A DNA stretch of 64,000 nt from Hyparrhenia diplandra (lineage: Eukaryota > Streptophyta > Magnoliopsida > Poales > Poaceae). How positions within the stretch are numbered: position 1 is the first letter of the stretch; every line of letters starts with the position of its first letter. The notes beneath the pieces were generated by a model, which searched no databases, was not told the DNA's origin, and saw only the letters and a list, made by a program, of their open reading frames with translations. The stretch lies in NCBI GenBank assembly GCA_015847255.1, contig JADLZK010012241.1, forward strand, positions 88,302 to 152,301. The letters are read 5' to 3'. The position numbers and the translations under genes are program-made. This document shows positions 30,780-42,145 of the stretch, piece by piece.

Positions 30780-31080
30780 TAACTGATTAGTAATTTAGTG
30801 TTATTTGATTATTTTTTGACAACAGTGTTATTTGAGTTGACACTACAATTTTCATTCATGTTGAGAATAGTGGGAGGGAGAGAGTATTATCTATATCTTC
30901 TAGCCTGTAGAAAAGCTCTAAATTAAAGACTTTCAGACATCACCAATAAACTATGACAATAAACGAAGCTGTTGTTGCAATCTATTCACTTCAGCAGAAG
31001 CGCTAGGCACAAGATACTCTTTGCAAAGTCGGCATAGGTAAACGTCGGTGTCAATAAGCTTACACTTTATACACTGTTTG
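30780..31080 (+). repeat. Segmental duplication copy A, first part
   Basis: This part (GTTGACACTACAATTTTCAT ... GGTAAACGTCGGTGTCAA) matches 33100-33300 at moderate identity. Copy A resumes at about 32510 after an insertion of roughly 1.4 kb. Confidence 0.7.
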
Positions 31081-31243
31081 ATTAATTATCTAATAATAAT
31101 TAGTTGACTAATAACCTATTATTGATTTAGTCTAGCTAGTTGGGATAGTTGTTATCTAAAGGTCTAGTTAACAATTTACTAATCTATTTACCTATATACA
31201 ACCTATTTACCTATATGTAGGTCTAGTCATGTAATAATAATTA

Positions 31244-32126
31244 GAGCATCTCAGGCGGGCTATCTATCTTATATTTAGGTAGTAGGAGTAAAAACATCAC
31301 TCCAATGGACTACCTATATGACTAGCTAGATTTGTTGGCTACGTAAAATCCTCTCCTCCTCTTCCTATTCCTATTGGGCCAACAAATGTGGGCAACTATT
31401 TTTCTCTCCCCCATGCACCTCTCACGGTCTGCCCTCACGCCCGTTGCACGCCTGCGTCCTTCCCACATCGCTTGTCGGCGCTGCTACCCAACACGGTGGC
31501 CCTTCTCGCCAGCCCCCTCTTGTCAGTGTTGGTCCTCGACATGGCGGCTGATCTCCTAGCGGCACTCCTGGCATCCCCGGTGGCGGCAACACCTTATCTG
31601 CCGTGCCCAAGCTCCCGATGCATCGGCACACACCTCGGCGGCCCGCGGAATCAAGGGACTCAGGGACGAGGGCGAGTTGCGCCTCTATAATGGTCGCGAG
31701 GGGAGCCGGCCCGCCGCTTCCCCCCCCTGCCCGGGATGGCCTTGTCTTCTCCGGCGTGACCTTCTCCACCCGACACTCCACTTCCAGACACACGGCTTCC
31801 CACCGACATCCACAATAGCGATCGCACCTCCACCCTCCCGCCACGACGCGCGGCAGTTCCACCGCCCTTCACAACAATGGCTGCACCTCCATCGTGCCTT
31901 CCTCGCGCCACCTCCTCTGGTGAGGACTTCATCGATGGGGAAGAAGACATAGGAGATAATTACATGTGGGACCCACATGTCATTGTCTGCTAGGATAGAT
32001 TTGAGTAGCCTATTTTAGGTAGTACTGTCGAGTTGAAGACAAAAATAAATTTAGGTAGTAGAAAAACAGGTGACTACCTAAATAGACATTTAGATAGTCA
32101 TTTAGGTTATAGTGTTGAAGATGCTC
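31244..32126. mobile_element. Non-autonomous TIR element with GC-rich filler
   Basis: Ends GAGCATCTC and GAAGATGCTC are inverted. The flanking base pairs are TTA on the left and TAA on the right, so either a TA target or an altered TNA target. Subterminal words TTTAGGTAGT and ACTACCTAAAT recur inverted. The centre (31365-31960) is GC-rich with long open frames on both strands and resembles captured or filler sequence, with no motif I can name. The element splits segmental copy A. Confidence 0.6.
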
Positions 32127-32509
32127 TAAAAGAATAAATGTCTAGGCCAAACATTATCTCCAAAAAGATCCATTTACGGAGGTGACCGGTCCACCGATCC
32201 GCATTAATTTCTCTCATAGTCCGGTGTGCATTTAACCCAACCTCTTTTCTCTGATGCTATTGATACTCCAAACAACTCTACTTAATTAAGCTTCTTGGTA
32301 GCTAAAGAGTTATTAAGATTCAACACTTTTAAAGAAGAGCAACATTCATTGTCGTTATCTTATTTGATAATTTGTCCTAAAGTTACTAAAAATTATTTCT
32401 TAAGGACAGAGGGAGTAAAATTAAAAAAAAGATAATTATTAACAGATAATAACTGCTACTAGATCCGAACAGTAACTTAGCCCTAGAAAAGTTAATAGTA
32501 TGCTTCTAC

Positions 32510-32800
32510 GTGATGAGTAGGTTGCGAGTGTTGTCAATTGAAGCCAAGCACGGCCGGCCGGCGTCGATCGAGACGAGCACGTCATCCAAAATCCAGCTGT
32601 TTGCCTTGCCGCTTCTCTCCCCTCCTGGTTCATTCTTCTCTGTGTGCTCCACGGCACCCGAGAGAAGAAACAACGGGCGACGATTTTGAAGATGCTAAAC
32701 ATCTTGTGATTGTGTAATGTGGTGCATTATGCTACCTCATCAACAAATGGCAGGCATTCGATCGCCAAATCCTGCACCTATCTTTTATCTTAAACTTCAC
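32510..32800 (+). repeat. Segmental duplication copy A, second part
   Basis: Sequence from GACGAGCACGTCATCCAAA to GCCAAATCCTGCACCTATCT corresponds to 33360-33500, including the region that carries a TATA box and candidate first exon in copy B. In copy A the TATAAAA box is not conserved and the exon is altered (ATGGCAGGCATTCGATCGCC). Confidence 0.7.
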
Positions 32801-33079
32801 GCAAAAATAAAATATTCTCATCTCCTAGGAAAATCATACATAACAAAATTTATACAACCGGACAAATTAAAAAATTGTCAATTACGCGGTTTGCTCGTGC
32901 AGAACAACCAAACATTAAACACTGAGATCTAAGGCTACTCCAAGCGACAAATGTAAACCTTATTTTATAGTAGAGAAAGTAGTCCCAAACGGATTTTTAA
33001 AATTTTACTACTCTGGTTTCTAGTTCAGAAAAGAGCTTTAGTTCTGAAAAAAAAATATATAAATTAACTTAATCTAACT

Positions 33080-33510
33080 TATAATTTATTATTATTATTT
33101 ATAAGTTGACACTATTCTACATTACCTTCATGTTGAGACATGGAAAGGGAGCGAGTGTATATCTTGTATTATCACCAATAGTAAATGATGACAATGAATG
33201 AAGCTGCTATTTCTAATCTAGCTTTCCCGTCAGCAAAAGCGCTAGCTAGGCATTGCAAAATAGGCATGGGTAAACGTCGGTGTCAAACTGCTTAAACTTT
33301 AGTTGTGGCAAAATCAATACAAGTGATTTGTCAAATGGAGGCACGAACGACGTCGACGATGGAGACGAGCACGTCATCCAAATCCAGCCTGTTTCGCATT
33401 GCCGCTATAAAACATCATGTGCTTCTTTATATGACGCATCACTCTCCATCGATCACCAACAAATGGCATTCGCCAAATCCTGCTCCTATCTTTACTTAGT
33501 GACAAATGCA
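33080..33510 (+). repeat. Segmental duplication copy B
   Basis: Uninterrupted counterpart of 30780-31080 plus 32510-32800: GTTGACACTATTCTAC, ATCACCAATAG, GGTAAACGTCGGTGTCAAAC, GACGAGCACGTCATCCAAAT and CGCCAAATCCTGCTCC. It marks copy A as the one interrupted by later insertions. Confidence 0.7.
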
Positions 33511-33517
33511 TGCAGAG
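33406..33517 (+). other. TATA box and candidate first exon of an unknown small gene
   Basis: TATAAAA (33406-33412) is followed 51 bases later by ATG (33463) and a short exon, MAFAKSCSYLYLVTNACRG, ending at a clean donor (GAG then GTAAAT, 33518). The hydrophobic, Cys-containing start could be a signal peptide. I found no second exon downstream. It may be a captured 5' gene end. The gene is not recognised. Confidence 0.3.
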
Positions 33518-34450
33518 GTAAATAGCATGGACCTCGTGTTTAGTTGTCTACTTGTACTCTTTTGCAAACTTATATAATGCACAAGGCAGATTCATTTCGA
33601 TATTAGCTAGTAGTATGCTAGATTTAATCATATTAGACAATATACGATTTATACATGGCAATGCATCTTAGACTAACTTTAAAAATATGTGGCATTTCAT
33701 TTATAGTATAAAAATGTTACCATTTTTTTTTTTTGAAGAAAAGTATATAAAAATGTTACCATTGTTAAACATAACCACTACAATCTAAATGTAGATGTAG
33801 TCTACCGTTTGTTTGAGTTTATCAGGCGATTTATCAGTACAATTTTTTTTTTTCTCCCACAACAAATCAAGATCCGACTTATCAGCTCCATAATCCATCC
33901 ACTAAAAGGGTGATTTATGAAAAGAAATAAAAAATCTAGTAGAAGAGAAAGCCTAAACCATGGACGAGTCCGTCACAAGAACCAAATCCGGATATTCCGT
34001 GTGAGGACAAAGGAGCTCTTTCTCCAAAGGGCATGAGCATGGCAATCGTCGTCGTCCATTTGGCCATCCGACGACCTACAGGCTAGTACACATGGCGGAG
34101 CAAAAAGGAAGCTTGGGCGACGACGGCCGGGGCCGGCGATGGATGGATCCGAGGACGAGGACCGGGATTAAATAGCGCGTGACCCCCGAGGCAAATCTGG
34201 ATGCTTCCTTGCTTTCTTCCACCTCAACCCATCCCGCGACGTACGGTGGTGACCCGGGAAGGACCCCACCCACACCACCATCGACAACCACCGGCCGTTC
34301 TCGATCCCCAAGCAAGCAGTCAGTCTCCCTCCCCTCTCCTCTCCTCCTCCCGTTGGGTAGGCTCGCGAGCCGCGCCCCGCCCGCCGTCCCTCCCTTCCCT
34401 TCCTCCCTCCCTCCCCGGATTCGATTGGTGCTCGCGGCTGCGTGCGCTCG
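33518..34450. other. Intergenic, probable upstream region of the next gene
   Basis: AT-rich to about 33950, then GC-rich from 34080. Overlapping frames on both strands at 34076-34700 (Ser/Pro/Arg-rich) look like 5'-leader composition, not protein. Confidence 0.4.
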
Positions 34451-34568
34451 GGGAGTTTCTTGATTCGTTCGGCGGGGTGGGTGGAGCACCGTCGTCGCGT
34501 CGCCATGGGAGGGCGCTGCTGGCTGTCGTGACCTGCCCTCGCCGCTGCGCTGCTGCAACTCTGTAATA
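34450..34568 (+). promoter_or_regulatory. Probable non-coding first exon of the membrane-protein gene
   Basis: A GC-rich, CG-dense leader ends in a donor-like TAATAG|GTAGGT at about 34568, about 1.65 kb before the coding exon acceptor (CTCTGCAG at 36216). This architecture is common for grass genes with an intron in the 5' untranslated region. The link is inference. Confidence 0.3.
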
Positions 34569-35269
34569 GGTAGGTGACCCTCTTATTCTCTCCGCCGCTC
34601 TTTGTTCGTTCGTTCGTTGATGTGCCATGGCGCGGGATGGGGAAAAATTCGTGATTGTTTGAGGGAATTTGGTGGATTCGGGCGGAATTTGACGATTTCA
34701 TCTTCTTGCGGTTCCAAGGTGGGAAATAAAGCTTGGATTTTGATCGAGTCCCGGTGGTGTTCTAGCGAGCCCTCTTCCCGTTCCTCTTTTCCTTGCTAGG
34801 ATAGGATCATCCATCAATCCACCGAGGGAGGGCTTCTCTCCCAACTGCTCTCCGCCCGCCAGTCCAAGGGGGAGTTCGTTCGCGTGGATGGGAGTCGCGG
34901 CTGCTCTCCTCTCCTTTCCGCGCCGCGCGTGCGCGTGCGTGCGCCGGCTCGCTTGTCTCTTCCCTTGTCGGATTCTCGGAACCGGATAAGCTCGGCGTAA
35001 GACCGTACCTACTACCTAGCCTTGTTCTACCGCGTGTCCTCTTCCCAACCTCGTCGTTTCTGGCCAACTGTCCAGCAAATTTCGAGCAATTCCTCCGCTT
35101 CTGGTTTGTGTTTGGTCACCTAAACACATCCATCACGTGCCAAATCGAGATGTTCTTGTTTGTTTGATTGCTTGTGTTTCATTATCTTTTTTAATTTATA
35201 ATTTGCCCTTTATTTCCTTGTTTTCAATTAACTGCCACCGTCGAGTTTAGGTGTAACGAAAAGAGTAGC

Positions 35270-35294
35270 GGATGGATGGATGGATGGATGGATG
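35270..35294 (+). repeat. (GGAT)n microsatellite
   Basis: Six consecutive GGAT units lie in the presumed 5' intron. Confidence 0.9.
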
Positions 35295-36342
35295 AATTAG
35301 TTGGCTTACTTCTTTCTTGCGCGCATTGTGGGTTGGTCACCTCGCCTATTTTGGGTGGTGTGGTGTAACGAAAAGAACAGAGGATTAGTTGGCTTTCTGA
35401 TTTGAGGATGAGTTTTTCGTGGGGGTGCGCATTTTGGGTTGGTATCGCCCCTATTGTGTAACGAAAACAAGATTGGTTGGCTTTCTCAATTGGAGTCTGG
35501 AGTGAGTATCATCGCCTGAAATGGCTTTCTGATTTTTAGTGTAGTTTTGAGGCAAGAAATGGCAGCAGCCTCTTTCAATTTCTGCCACAAGCAAAAAGAA
35601 GGTGACACATCACCCAATGGAGACGCTTGTTGCGATCAGTAGCTTGTTTCATCAACTTTCAATGCTCCATGTTTCGCCTAGCTGAACATTTTTTTTTTTC
35701 TTAGTAATAAATTAAATAAGTAAATGTAAAAAAGCAAGCAAGCGGAGAACAAGGGGAGAGACGCCGCCTTGCCATGTGTAAGCAACGGCGATGCTTTGTT
35801 TGCTTGCAAAGCATCGTGTGGAATCCGGGAGAAGAGAACGAGGGTACGGCCGTTGCTTGTGGCGTTCAATCAGGATAAAGGTTGCCAACTTTGCGCGTTT
35901 CCCTCCTGCGTTCCTGCTTAATTTAGGCAGCCTGTTTTTCTCTCTTTGTGCAGCCACTGCCCACCTCTTCTTTAGCAAGCGAGCCTCCTCCTCTATTTTG
36001 CAGAGCGCTGCTAACACAGCGCTCCTGCGTGTTACATGTGTGGTTTTCTTGTCATGGTTAGGCGTTCGGGTGTTTTGGTTTGGCAATCCGGGTAGACAAG
36101 CCTGAAACTGTTTCTTGTTTGATCTATTCATTTCTGTGGCTGCATCTGTCCCCTGATTTAGACTTTCAATAATTAACTGATGAGTAACCTAATTTCTGCC
36201 AAACTTTCCTCTGCAGGTAGCTAGTATTCCAGAGGTGATTTCTCCGGAGGGCAAATCTGGTTCGTGATCCCTAGTACCAGAGAGGGCCACAGTTTTGCCT
36301 ATCGATGTGTTAGAGCCAAGCACTCAAGATTTTGCAGTTCCG

Positions 36343-37441
36343 ATGGAGTCTAAGTGTGTGAATGATCAGGATTCCTCCTTGATTGACCTGGAGAGTGGCA
36401 ATGCCACTGCAGTGAGCAACCATAGCAATGGCATGGATGCGGTTTTACAGTGGGACAAGCAAGAACAGCGCCCGAACGGATGTCTGGGGATGACAGGAAT
36501 CAGCACATGGATTGCTCCCCTCCTGCTTCGGATGCTGTCGCTAGAAGCGTTGACGACAGGAAGTCTGAGGGGAGGAGAAGCTGGGCCTTCTGGACAGCTC
36601 AGGAGGGGAGAAGACCAAGAAGAAGCGGTCCAAAAAAGCCGCCGCGGCCGCCAAGGCCGCTGACACCTACCCCCGCTGGATGTTTCTGACCAGAAGCTCC
36701 TCAACGAGCTGAGTGAGCTTGCGGTGTTGAACGGGCAAGGATTGAGCGAATGAAGGCTTTGAAGAAGATGAAGAATGCCAAACAAGGGACCTCGGGTGGC
36801 AATTTGTGCCCACTGATCATTACCATTATCTTCTGCATCGTCATACTCTGGCAAGGTATATAGATATGTTCACTATTATTGATAGTGATCCGCGTCGTGT
36901 CTGTATGGAACAACAAAAGTTTTTTGCCCCATGAATAAAACATTGACTCACCCCAAGACTCAAATGCCAAATTCAAGCCTTCTGGTTGCTATATTGATAG
37001 CGGCCAATTCATTTTTTTTCTTTTTTTGCATTCACTTTACAGCTGATGTCTTGTCAAAACTTAATAAACTTAGTTGCATAAATCTTGATAATGTCAGTTA
37101 TTTGATTTGAGTCACCCCACATGCTATGACTTGTGCAACTCTGTCAACTTTTGTCCCAAAAGCTCCAGAACATGGCCCTGTTGATTGAATATAACTTTAA
37201 CCAGCTGTTTTGATTAGTCAGACCATGTAATACTTAGGGCTTACTCATCATGAAACATTTACTCAAACGTTGTGCATCTGGATTTTGCAGGTTTCTTCTC
37301 AGGACATGGGTCGGCAGTAAGTTTCCATGGATCACCGAATCATCGATTAGGGCACACAGCAGTCTAATCTCAATCAGGTTCTACAAGAAGAACCATTCTA
37401 ATGTGAGACCGCCCAGCGAGACCACTGCAGCTCCTGAGTAA
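36343..37441 (+). CDS. Conserved plant single-pass membrane protein, function unknown
   Basis: Two coding exons, 36343-36855 and 37291-37441 (TAA). The first follows an acceptor at 36216. The N-terminus reads MESKCVNDQDSSLIDLESGN, acidic and probably disordered. Then come DRNQHMDCSPPASDAVARSV, a Lys/Ala-rich stretch (GEKTKKKRSKKAAAAAKAA), a probable coiled coil (DQKLLNELSELAVLN, then IERMKALKKMKNAKQG), one membrane helix (LCPLIITIIFCIVILWQ) split by the intron and a short tail (GFFSGHGSAVSFHGSP, then SSLISIRFYKKNHSNVRPP). I recall similar proteins in grasses but no function. Indels at about 36442, 36570, 36673, 36738 and 37340 shift the frame; motifs continue in the next frame each time. The start could lie further upstream in the exon. 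Confidence 0.7.
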
Positions 37442-38225
37442 GTGAACTTTCTTTGCCAAGCAGCATTTGCATATAATACCTGGAACTGCTTGTTGCATAT
37501 AGTCTGAAAACGTTACACTCCATGCTTCACCTGAAGCTGATCCCAGTGGTTCCTTACAACCTTTTGCAGTAATGTAGAGACCGTTTCCGTTTTGAGGCTC
37601 GGGAACCGGAACCAAGCGAGAAGGCTAGCTCGGTGACCGGAGATGGTGGTGGCCACCACCATACACACCTGAAAAGCTCGCCACATTTTGAAGCCTCACC
37701 TTGACGACCGGGCTTTGTAAATCTTCCAGAGACCATCAGCGGCGCTTCCCCCACCCCAACTGCTCCTTGGCTGCTGTAAAATGAATGAATGGAGTCCTAG
37801 TGTGTTGTGCGCCTGGGTCGTACTACGCGAACTAGTGAATCTGTTGGCCGTCGTGCCACACTGAGGCCAGCTATTGATGGCTCCAGTGAAGAGAGCAACG
37901 CAACGCAAGCAAGCTGTCTGTATGTGGCTTCTGATCTGATTACACAATAATAAAAGGTTTGCGGGCAATAATGAGAGAGCTGATTTGATCCACCGAGTTC
38001 TGTGCTGTACTGCTACTGCATGCACTTGTTAATTGTTATTACTGATTACTGAAATCGTGTGGCGCGCTCCCTTTCTTGGCTGTGTGTGACATACTTGTGG
38101 CCGGCTTGTTTGTTCAGACTTTGATTGTTACTGAGGTGTGTGTGTGGTAGCGCTGGGTGTTTTCTTGGTTCTGGCCGGCTGGTAGTTCATAAGTGATATG
38201 CTAGAGAATGAAAGTTTCTCGTTTC
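37442..38225. other. 3' flank of the membrane-protein gene
   Basis: Probable 3' untranslated region. An AATAATAAAAGG site at about 37946 could serve as a polyadenylation signal. No further gene motif is seen. Confidence 0.4.
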
Positions 38226-39180
38226 AGAGTTTTGAGCTAGATTCACGGACAGGCAATGAGGCACATCTACATCTGATGAAATTTTTGTCAGCTAAGAATC
38301 CAGGCTGTTGAGTGGGATCCAGGATGCATACAGCAACACAGGCTGTTGTAGATCTGCAGAGAGTCTGTAGCAATAGCATCGATGTTAGTTGCAGGTTCTC
38401 GTCCAGATACGATTCAGATGAGAGCCGTAGGTTGGTTCTTCTTGTGATCTTGTCTCCAACCTTAAGTTGGGTTCCACATGGTTGGCGTCGCTTGGTGACC
38501 GGACAAGTGCATGCGATGCACACGGCCGCGTGAACCGGCCGGCGCCGGCGCCGGCACGACGCGTCGGCGACACGGCACGGTTGTGAGATGCTACCTAGTT
38601 GACCCCTGCTGCTGCACAGCACAGGTTGCGTACACGTGCATTACAGGCACTAGATCTCCGCTCCGCTGTTTGACTTGTACTCAACATACAGTAACATGCA
38701 AGTCTGCCTTTCAGAGTTTCAGACTTTGAGCTAGGTTCACAGGCGCCTCTGCATCTGAGAAATCCTCGGCTCAAAACTCCAGACTTGCTCGTCAGAATCC
38801 AGAGTTTCAGAGTTTCAGACTTTGAGCGGGCGAGCACGACATGAAAATTCTCAGCTCCTCAGAATCCAGGAGATGAATACTGCATATGATACAGTACACA
38901 CAGGCTGTAGATCTGCACAGAGTTTGTACGTACTAGCATCGATGTTGCAGGCCGGTTCTCGACCACATACGATTCTGATCAGATCCACAGGTTCTTGTGA
39001 TCTTGTCTCTTGTATTTTCAGTGTCGTCACACTCACAGTAATAAGTTACTAGCACATGGTTGTGGTTGGCGTTGCTTGCGTGAACCGGCCAGGCGTCGGC
39101 GACACGCTGGTGGCAGCGAGTTGGCACTAGGATCTCCGCTGTTTGACTTGTACTGAGGACAACATCATGATGCACTCTGC
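38226..39180 (+). repeat. Diverged tandem duplication of about 480 bp
   Basis: Copy A (about 38226-38690) and copy B (about 38710-39180) share, in order, TTTGAGCTAG-TTCAC, ACAGGCTGT-GTAGATCTGCA, AGCATCGATGTT, TTCTTGTGATCTTGTCTC, GTGAACCGGCC and CTCCGCTGTTTGACTTGTACT. Copy B also repeats its own start (CAGAGTTTCAGACTTTGAGC, about 38712 and 38805). No coding content is evident. Confidence 0.75.
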
Positions 39181-40305
39181 ATTGCATTGCTTCCTAGGCG
39201 GACAGCACGACGACTCTGGTGAAACGCGTCTTGGCCTCGCTGTCATGCCACTGAGCGAGTTGACTTGAACGAGCTCAACTGAACAGAACCCTACCTACCT
39301 CCTCTCTGTCTGGTGCTCCTTCTGTCCTACTAAGATGGTCGTTCTTTTTTTTTTGAGTACTGCGTCTGACCATTCATTCATTTTATTTAAATTATTTTAG
39401 CAAATCATAACATAAACAAATTGTAACTAAAATATCTCCAATAATAAAAACAAGTTATAAAAAATAAATAAAACTTGTAAAAAAATCCAAATAAGACCAA
39501 TGGTCAAATAAAATGGCACGGATTCCAAATGACAGTCCCAATGGAATGGACAGAGTAATTTACAAAATATACCAATGTTTGTCTAGGTCAATACATTGGT
39601 GATTGTTACTCCTATTTATTTAGTTATGTATTGATTTATTTATTTCAAATAGGATTATATTAGATGGCTTCAAGGTTAGTTGTACTCGTAATCACGTGAG
39701 TGACATGTGAGTGTGGTGTGGCCGCGAAGTGGTAGGTGGACGCACAGGTTCACTCTTATGCACACTGCGCTTCGAAAAAAAAAAAGGCATGTTGTTACTT
39801 CTTTACAGATTTTGTTTCTTTTTTCGATTGTGTAGATCTTTTGAGGAGATTTCTTTGTGTAATGTAATTCAGTGTTGCTGCGCAGTTATAAAAAAAAGAA
39901 AAGGTCTACTTTTCCTACTCCAACTTTTGCGTAAGTTTGCTTTTTCATCGAGAACTTCAAACCCGACAGACCACCTCCCTTGACTTTTAAAACCGTTCAT
40001 TTTATGTCCCAAAGAGCGGTTTTGAAGAAGGCGGTTTTGTGTATGAAGGGCACCATAGTCTTTTCGCGTTTGTCATGGTGTGAGGAACTTCATAGAATAA
40101 GCTCACGGATGTAACAAAAGGCCAACAAGACAACAAATTTTTGTTTTGAGGCCAAATAAACAACTTGGAAAAAAAAAAAAGGCAAGATAAGCAAGCGGAA
40201 ATTTTTTCGAGGCCAAATAAGCAATTATTTGGATATAAGATAATAAAATATAATATTATCTCAACTAACAATAACAACTAATGTAGTATGATAAATATCT
40301 ATCTA
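39181..40305. other. No gene seen
   Basis: AT-rich DNA with a T-run at 39345, an A-run at 39775 and CAAATAAGCAA-type repeats near 40150-40230. Short frames here are not supported. Confidence 0.5.
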
Positions 40306-41841
40306 TCTACTCTTAATAAAGAGAGAAAATTTTCGTAAATCCAACCAAAAAATTTTGTCCAGCCTCACGCCCTCCATCGGGACGGGACGCTTCTTTGAAC
40401 AAAAAGGCATCGTACATACACGGGGGCGCTTGCGAGAACAAAAAGCCATCGTACATACATAGGATGCATGCGCTCGAGTTTGTAGACGCACAGCACTCGA
40501 TGTGTGCCCATGGCACGGAAGTGCCCGCCACGGACCTCAACCCTCGTCCAGCCTTTCGAGACACGAAAATTCCGTCCAGCCCCTCAAGTCATCACGAGTC
40601 CATGTCCGCTACAACTCTATCGTAGAAGGAAAGCGAGAAAAGACCAGAAGGAAAGACTAGGACAGATCAAGAGAAAAATAGGATAGGAATCCCGTCAATT
40701 CAAACCCGAGTCAGCCCCTGAATCCAATATAAATCAAATCAAACATTGCATAAACCAAACCAAATATCCCGTCGATGTCGACCAGTGCCGTCACTGTGTC
40801 CGCCGTAGGTGCATAGGCCTCCAGGTCGAAGTCCTCGGGTTTCTCCCCGGCTGCGAAGCTCTCTACTCCACCCAGGTCGACGTCCTTCGCCGATTCCGCC
40901 ATCGCTAGGCCAGTGACAACACCCTGACGGATCCCCTCCGCTACTGCCGCGCGAAGACGCCGGCGGTACTCGGTCGTCCCTCCTCGGACAACACTGCGCG
41001 ACGAATGTGCTTCAAAACGACGTGGTGAGGCATGTCAAGGCGGGCATTAGTGTGCGCACCGATGAGCTGACGATGCTCCGCCTATCATGCCGTCGGTGCA
41101 GCGACATGGAGTCTCCGTCGTCGGTCCCGTCTGGTTCCTGCTCATCACGCGTTTCCGGGACAACGCTTCACCGTCTACTCGTCCATCCGCTTGCACACGG
41201 CCAAGCTGCAGGTCTTCGACTGGCGATGCGGCTGCGCTGATGAGGTGCGCATCGAGAGCATTGGGCGCCTCTCTGGCGTCATGGTGGAGATCGCCGCGCG
41301 ACGGATGCAAAAACATATGAAGTGGAATTGAGTTTCTTCTCGGTGGAACGCCGTGACAGCCTCTCATCAGTGACATTCTACAGAGTCTTATGCCAGGAGT
41401 GCGGCCACGAAGTCGGGAATACGTGGAGAGGTGCCTACGATTTACTGCGGCCTATGAATAACAAGTTTTCTTATAGAAAAAAAATGCTAAACTGAAATTA
41501 CACAAATTCTCACTCAAGAATATCATCGAACATCTGATGGTCAAGGGCGTGGTCTTGGAAAAACAGTAAATTAATGAAACCAGGGCTGCCATGTGGAGAA
41601 AGAAAGAGATCTTTTGTCGTATGCATCCGTGGACAAACCAGTCCGAATAATATACGAATTTATGGTACTAACAAATCTCTCAGTATGGTCGTCGAAGCAC
41701 GATATTAATTGTTCATCCAAAAACTAAAAAGTTTTAATAAATTTATTGTAAAAAATGACATATATAAATATACATAGCAAACTAAATAATTTGATATTCA
41801 CCAATACTAACAGCGTGGGACACATTTCTTTGAAAGACCTA
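40306..41841 (+). mobile_element. Helitron-like 5' terminus with captured-looking GC-rich sequence
   Basis: TCTACTCTTAATAAAGAGAG at 40306 resembles the grass Helitron 5' end (TCTACTAATAAAG), is preceded by A, and is followed by GTCCAGCC as in the Helitron at 41842. Inside, AACAAAAAGSCATCGTACAT-like words repeat (40398 and 40439). A GC-rich stretch (40711-41340) looks exonic: minus frame MAESAKDVDLGGVESFAAGE, and plus frame with RLHTAKLQVFDWRCGCADEV. I cannot name the gene(s). The 3' end was not located; it may lie beyond the next Helitron. Confidence 0.4.
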
Positions 41842-42145
41842 CCTACTAATAAAGCAAAGAAATTTAAATCGTTCACCCTCAGCTTTCGTCCAGCCTTTTA
41901 ATTGTATTAAGTCTGGATTGTATTAGTTTAGTCTTCGGATCGTATTGAGTCCTAACTTGGCACGTAACACATGCAGATAGGGGCAGCCATGGGTGCGTGA
42001 GTCCAATAGAGTTGGATCGAGTCGGATCAGAGCTGCGTCCCCTATATATCTCCATCGAAGGACCCTTTAATTTTGTCGACGCAAAAGATTTCGTTCTCAT
42101 CACGCACGGTAGTAGCCACTCGATCGAACTCGATCTGGTAGCTAC

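Noticed and set aside
31422..31862. Minus-strand frame of 146 codons
   Set aside because: Inside the GC-rich filler of a TIR element, with similar open frames on the other strand and no recognisable domain.
34076..34701. Frames of 160-177 codons on the minus strand and 94-121 on the plus strand
   Set aside because: Low-complexity Arg/Pro/Ser composition in a GC-rich leader/promoter region; no domain or start context.
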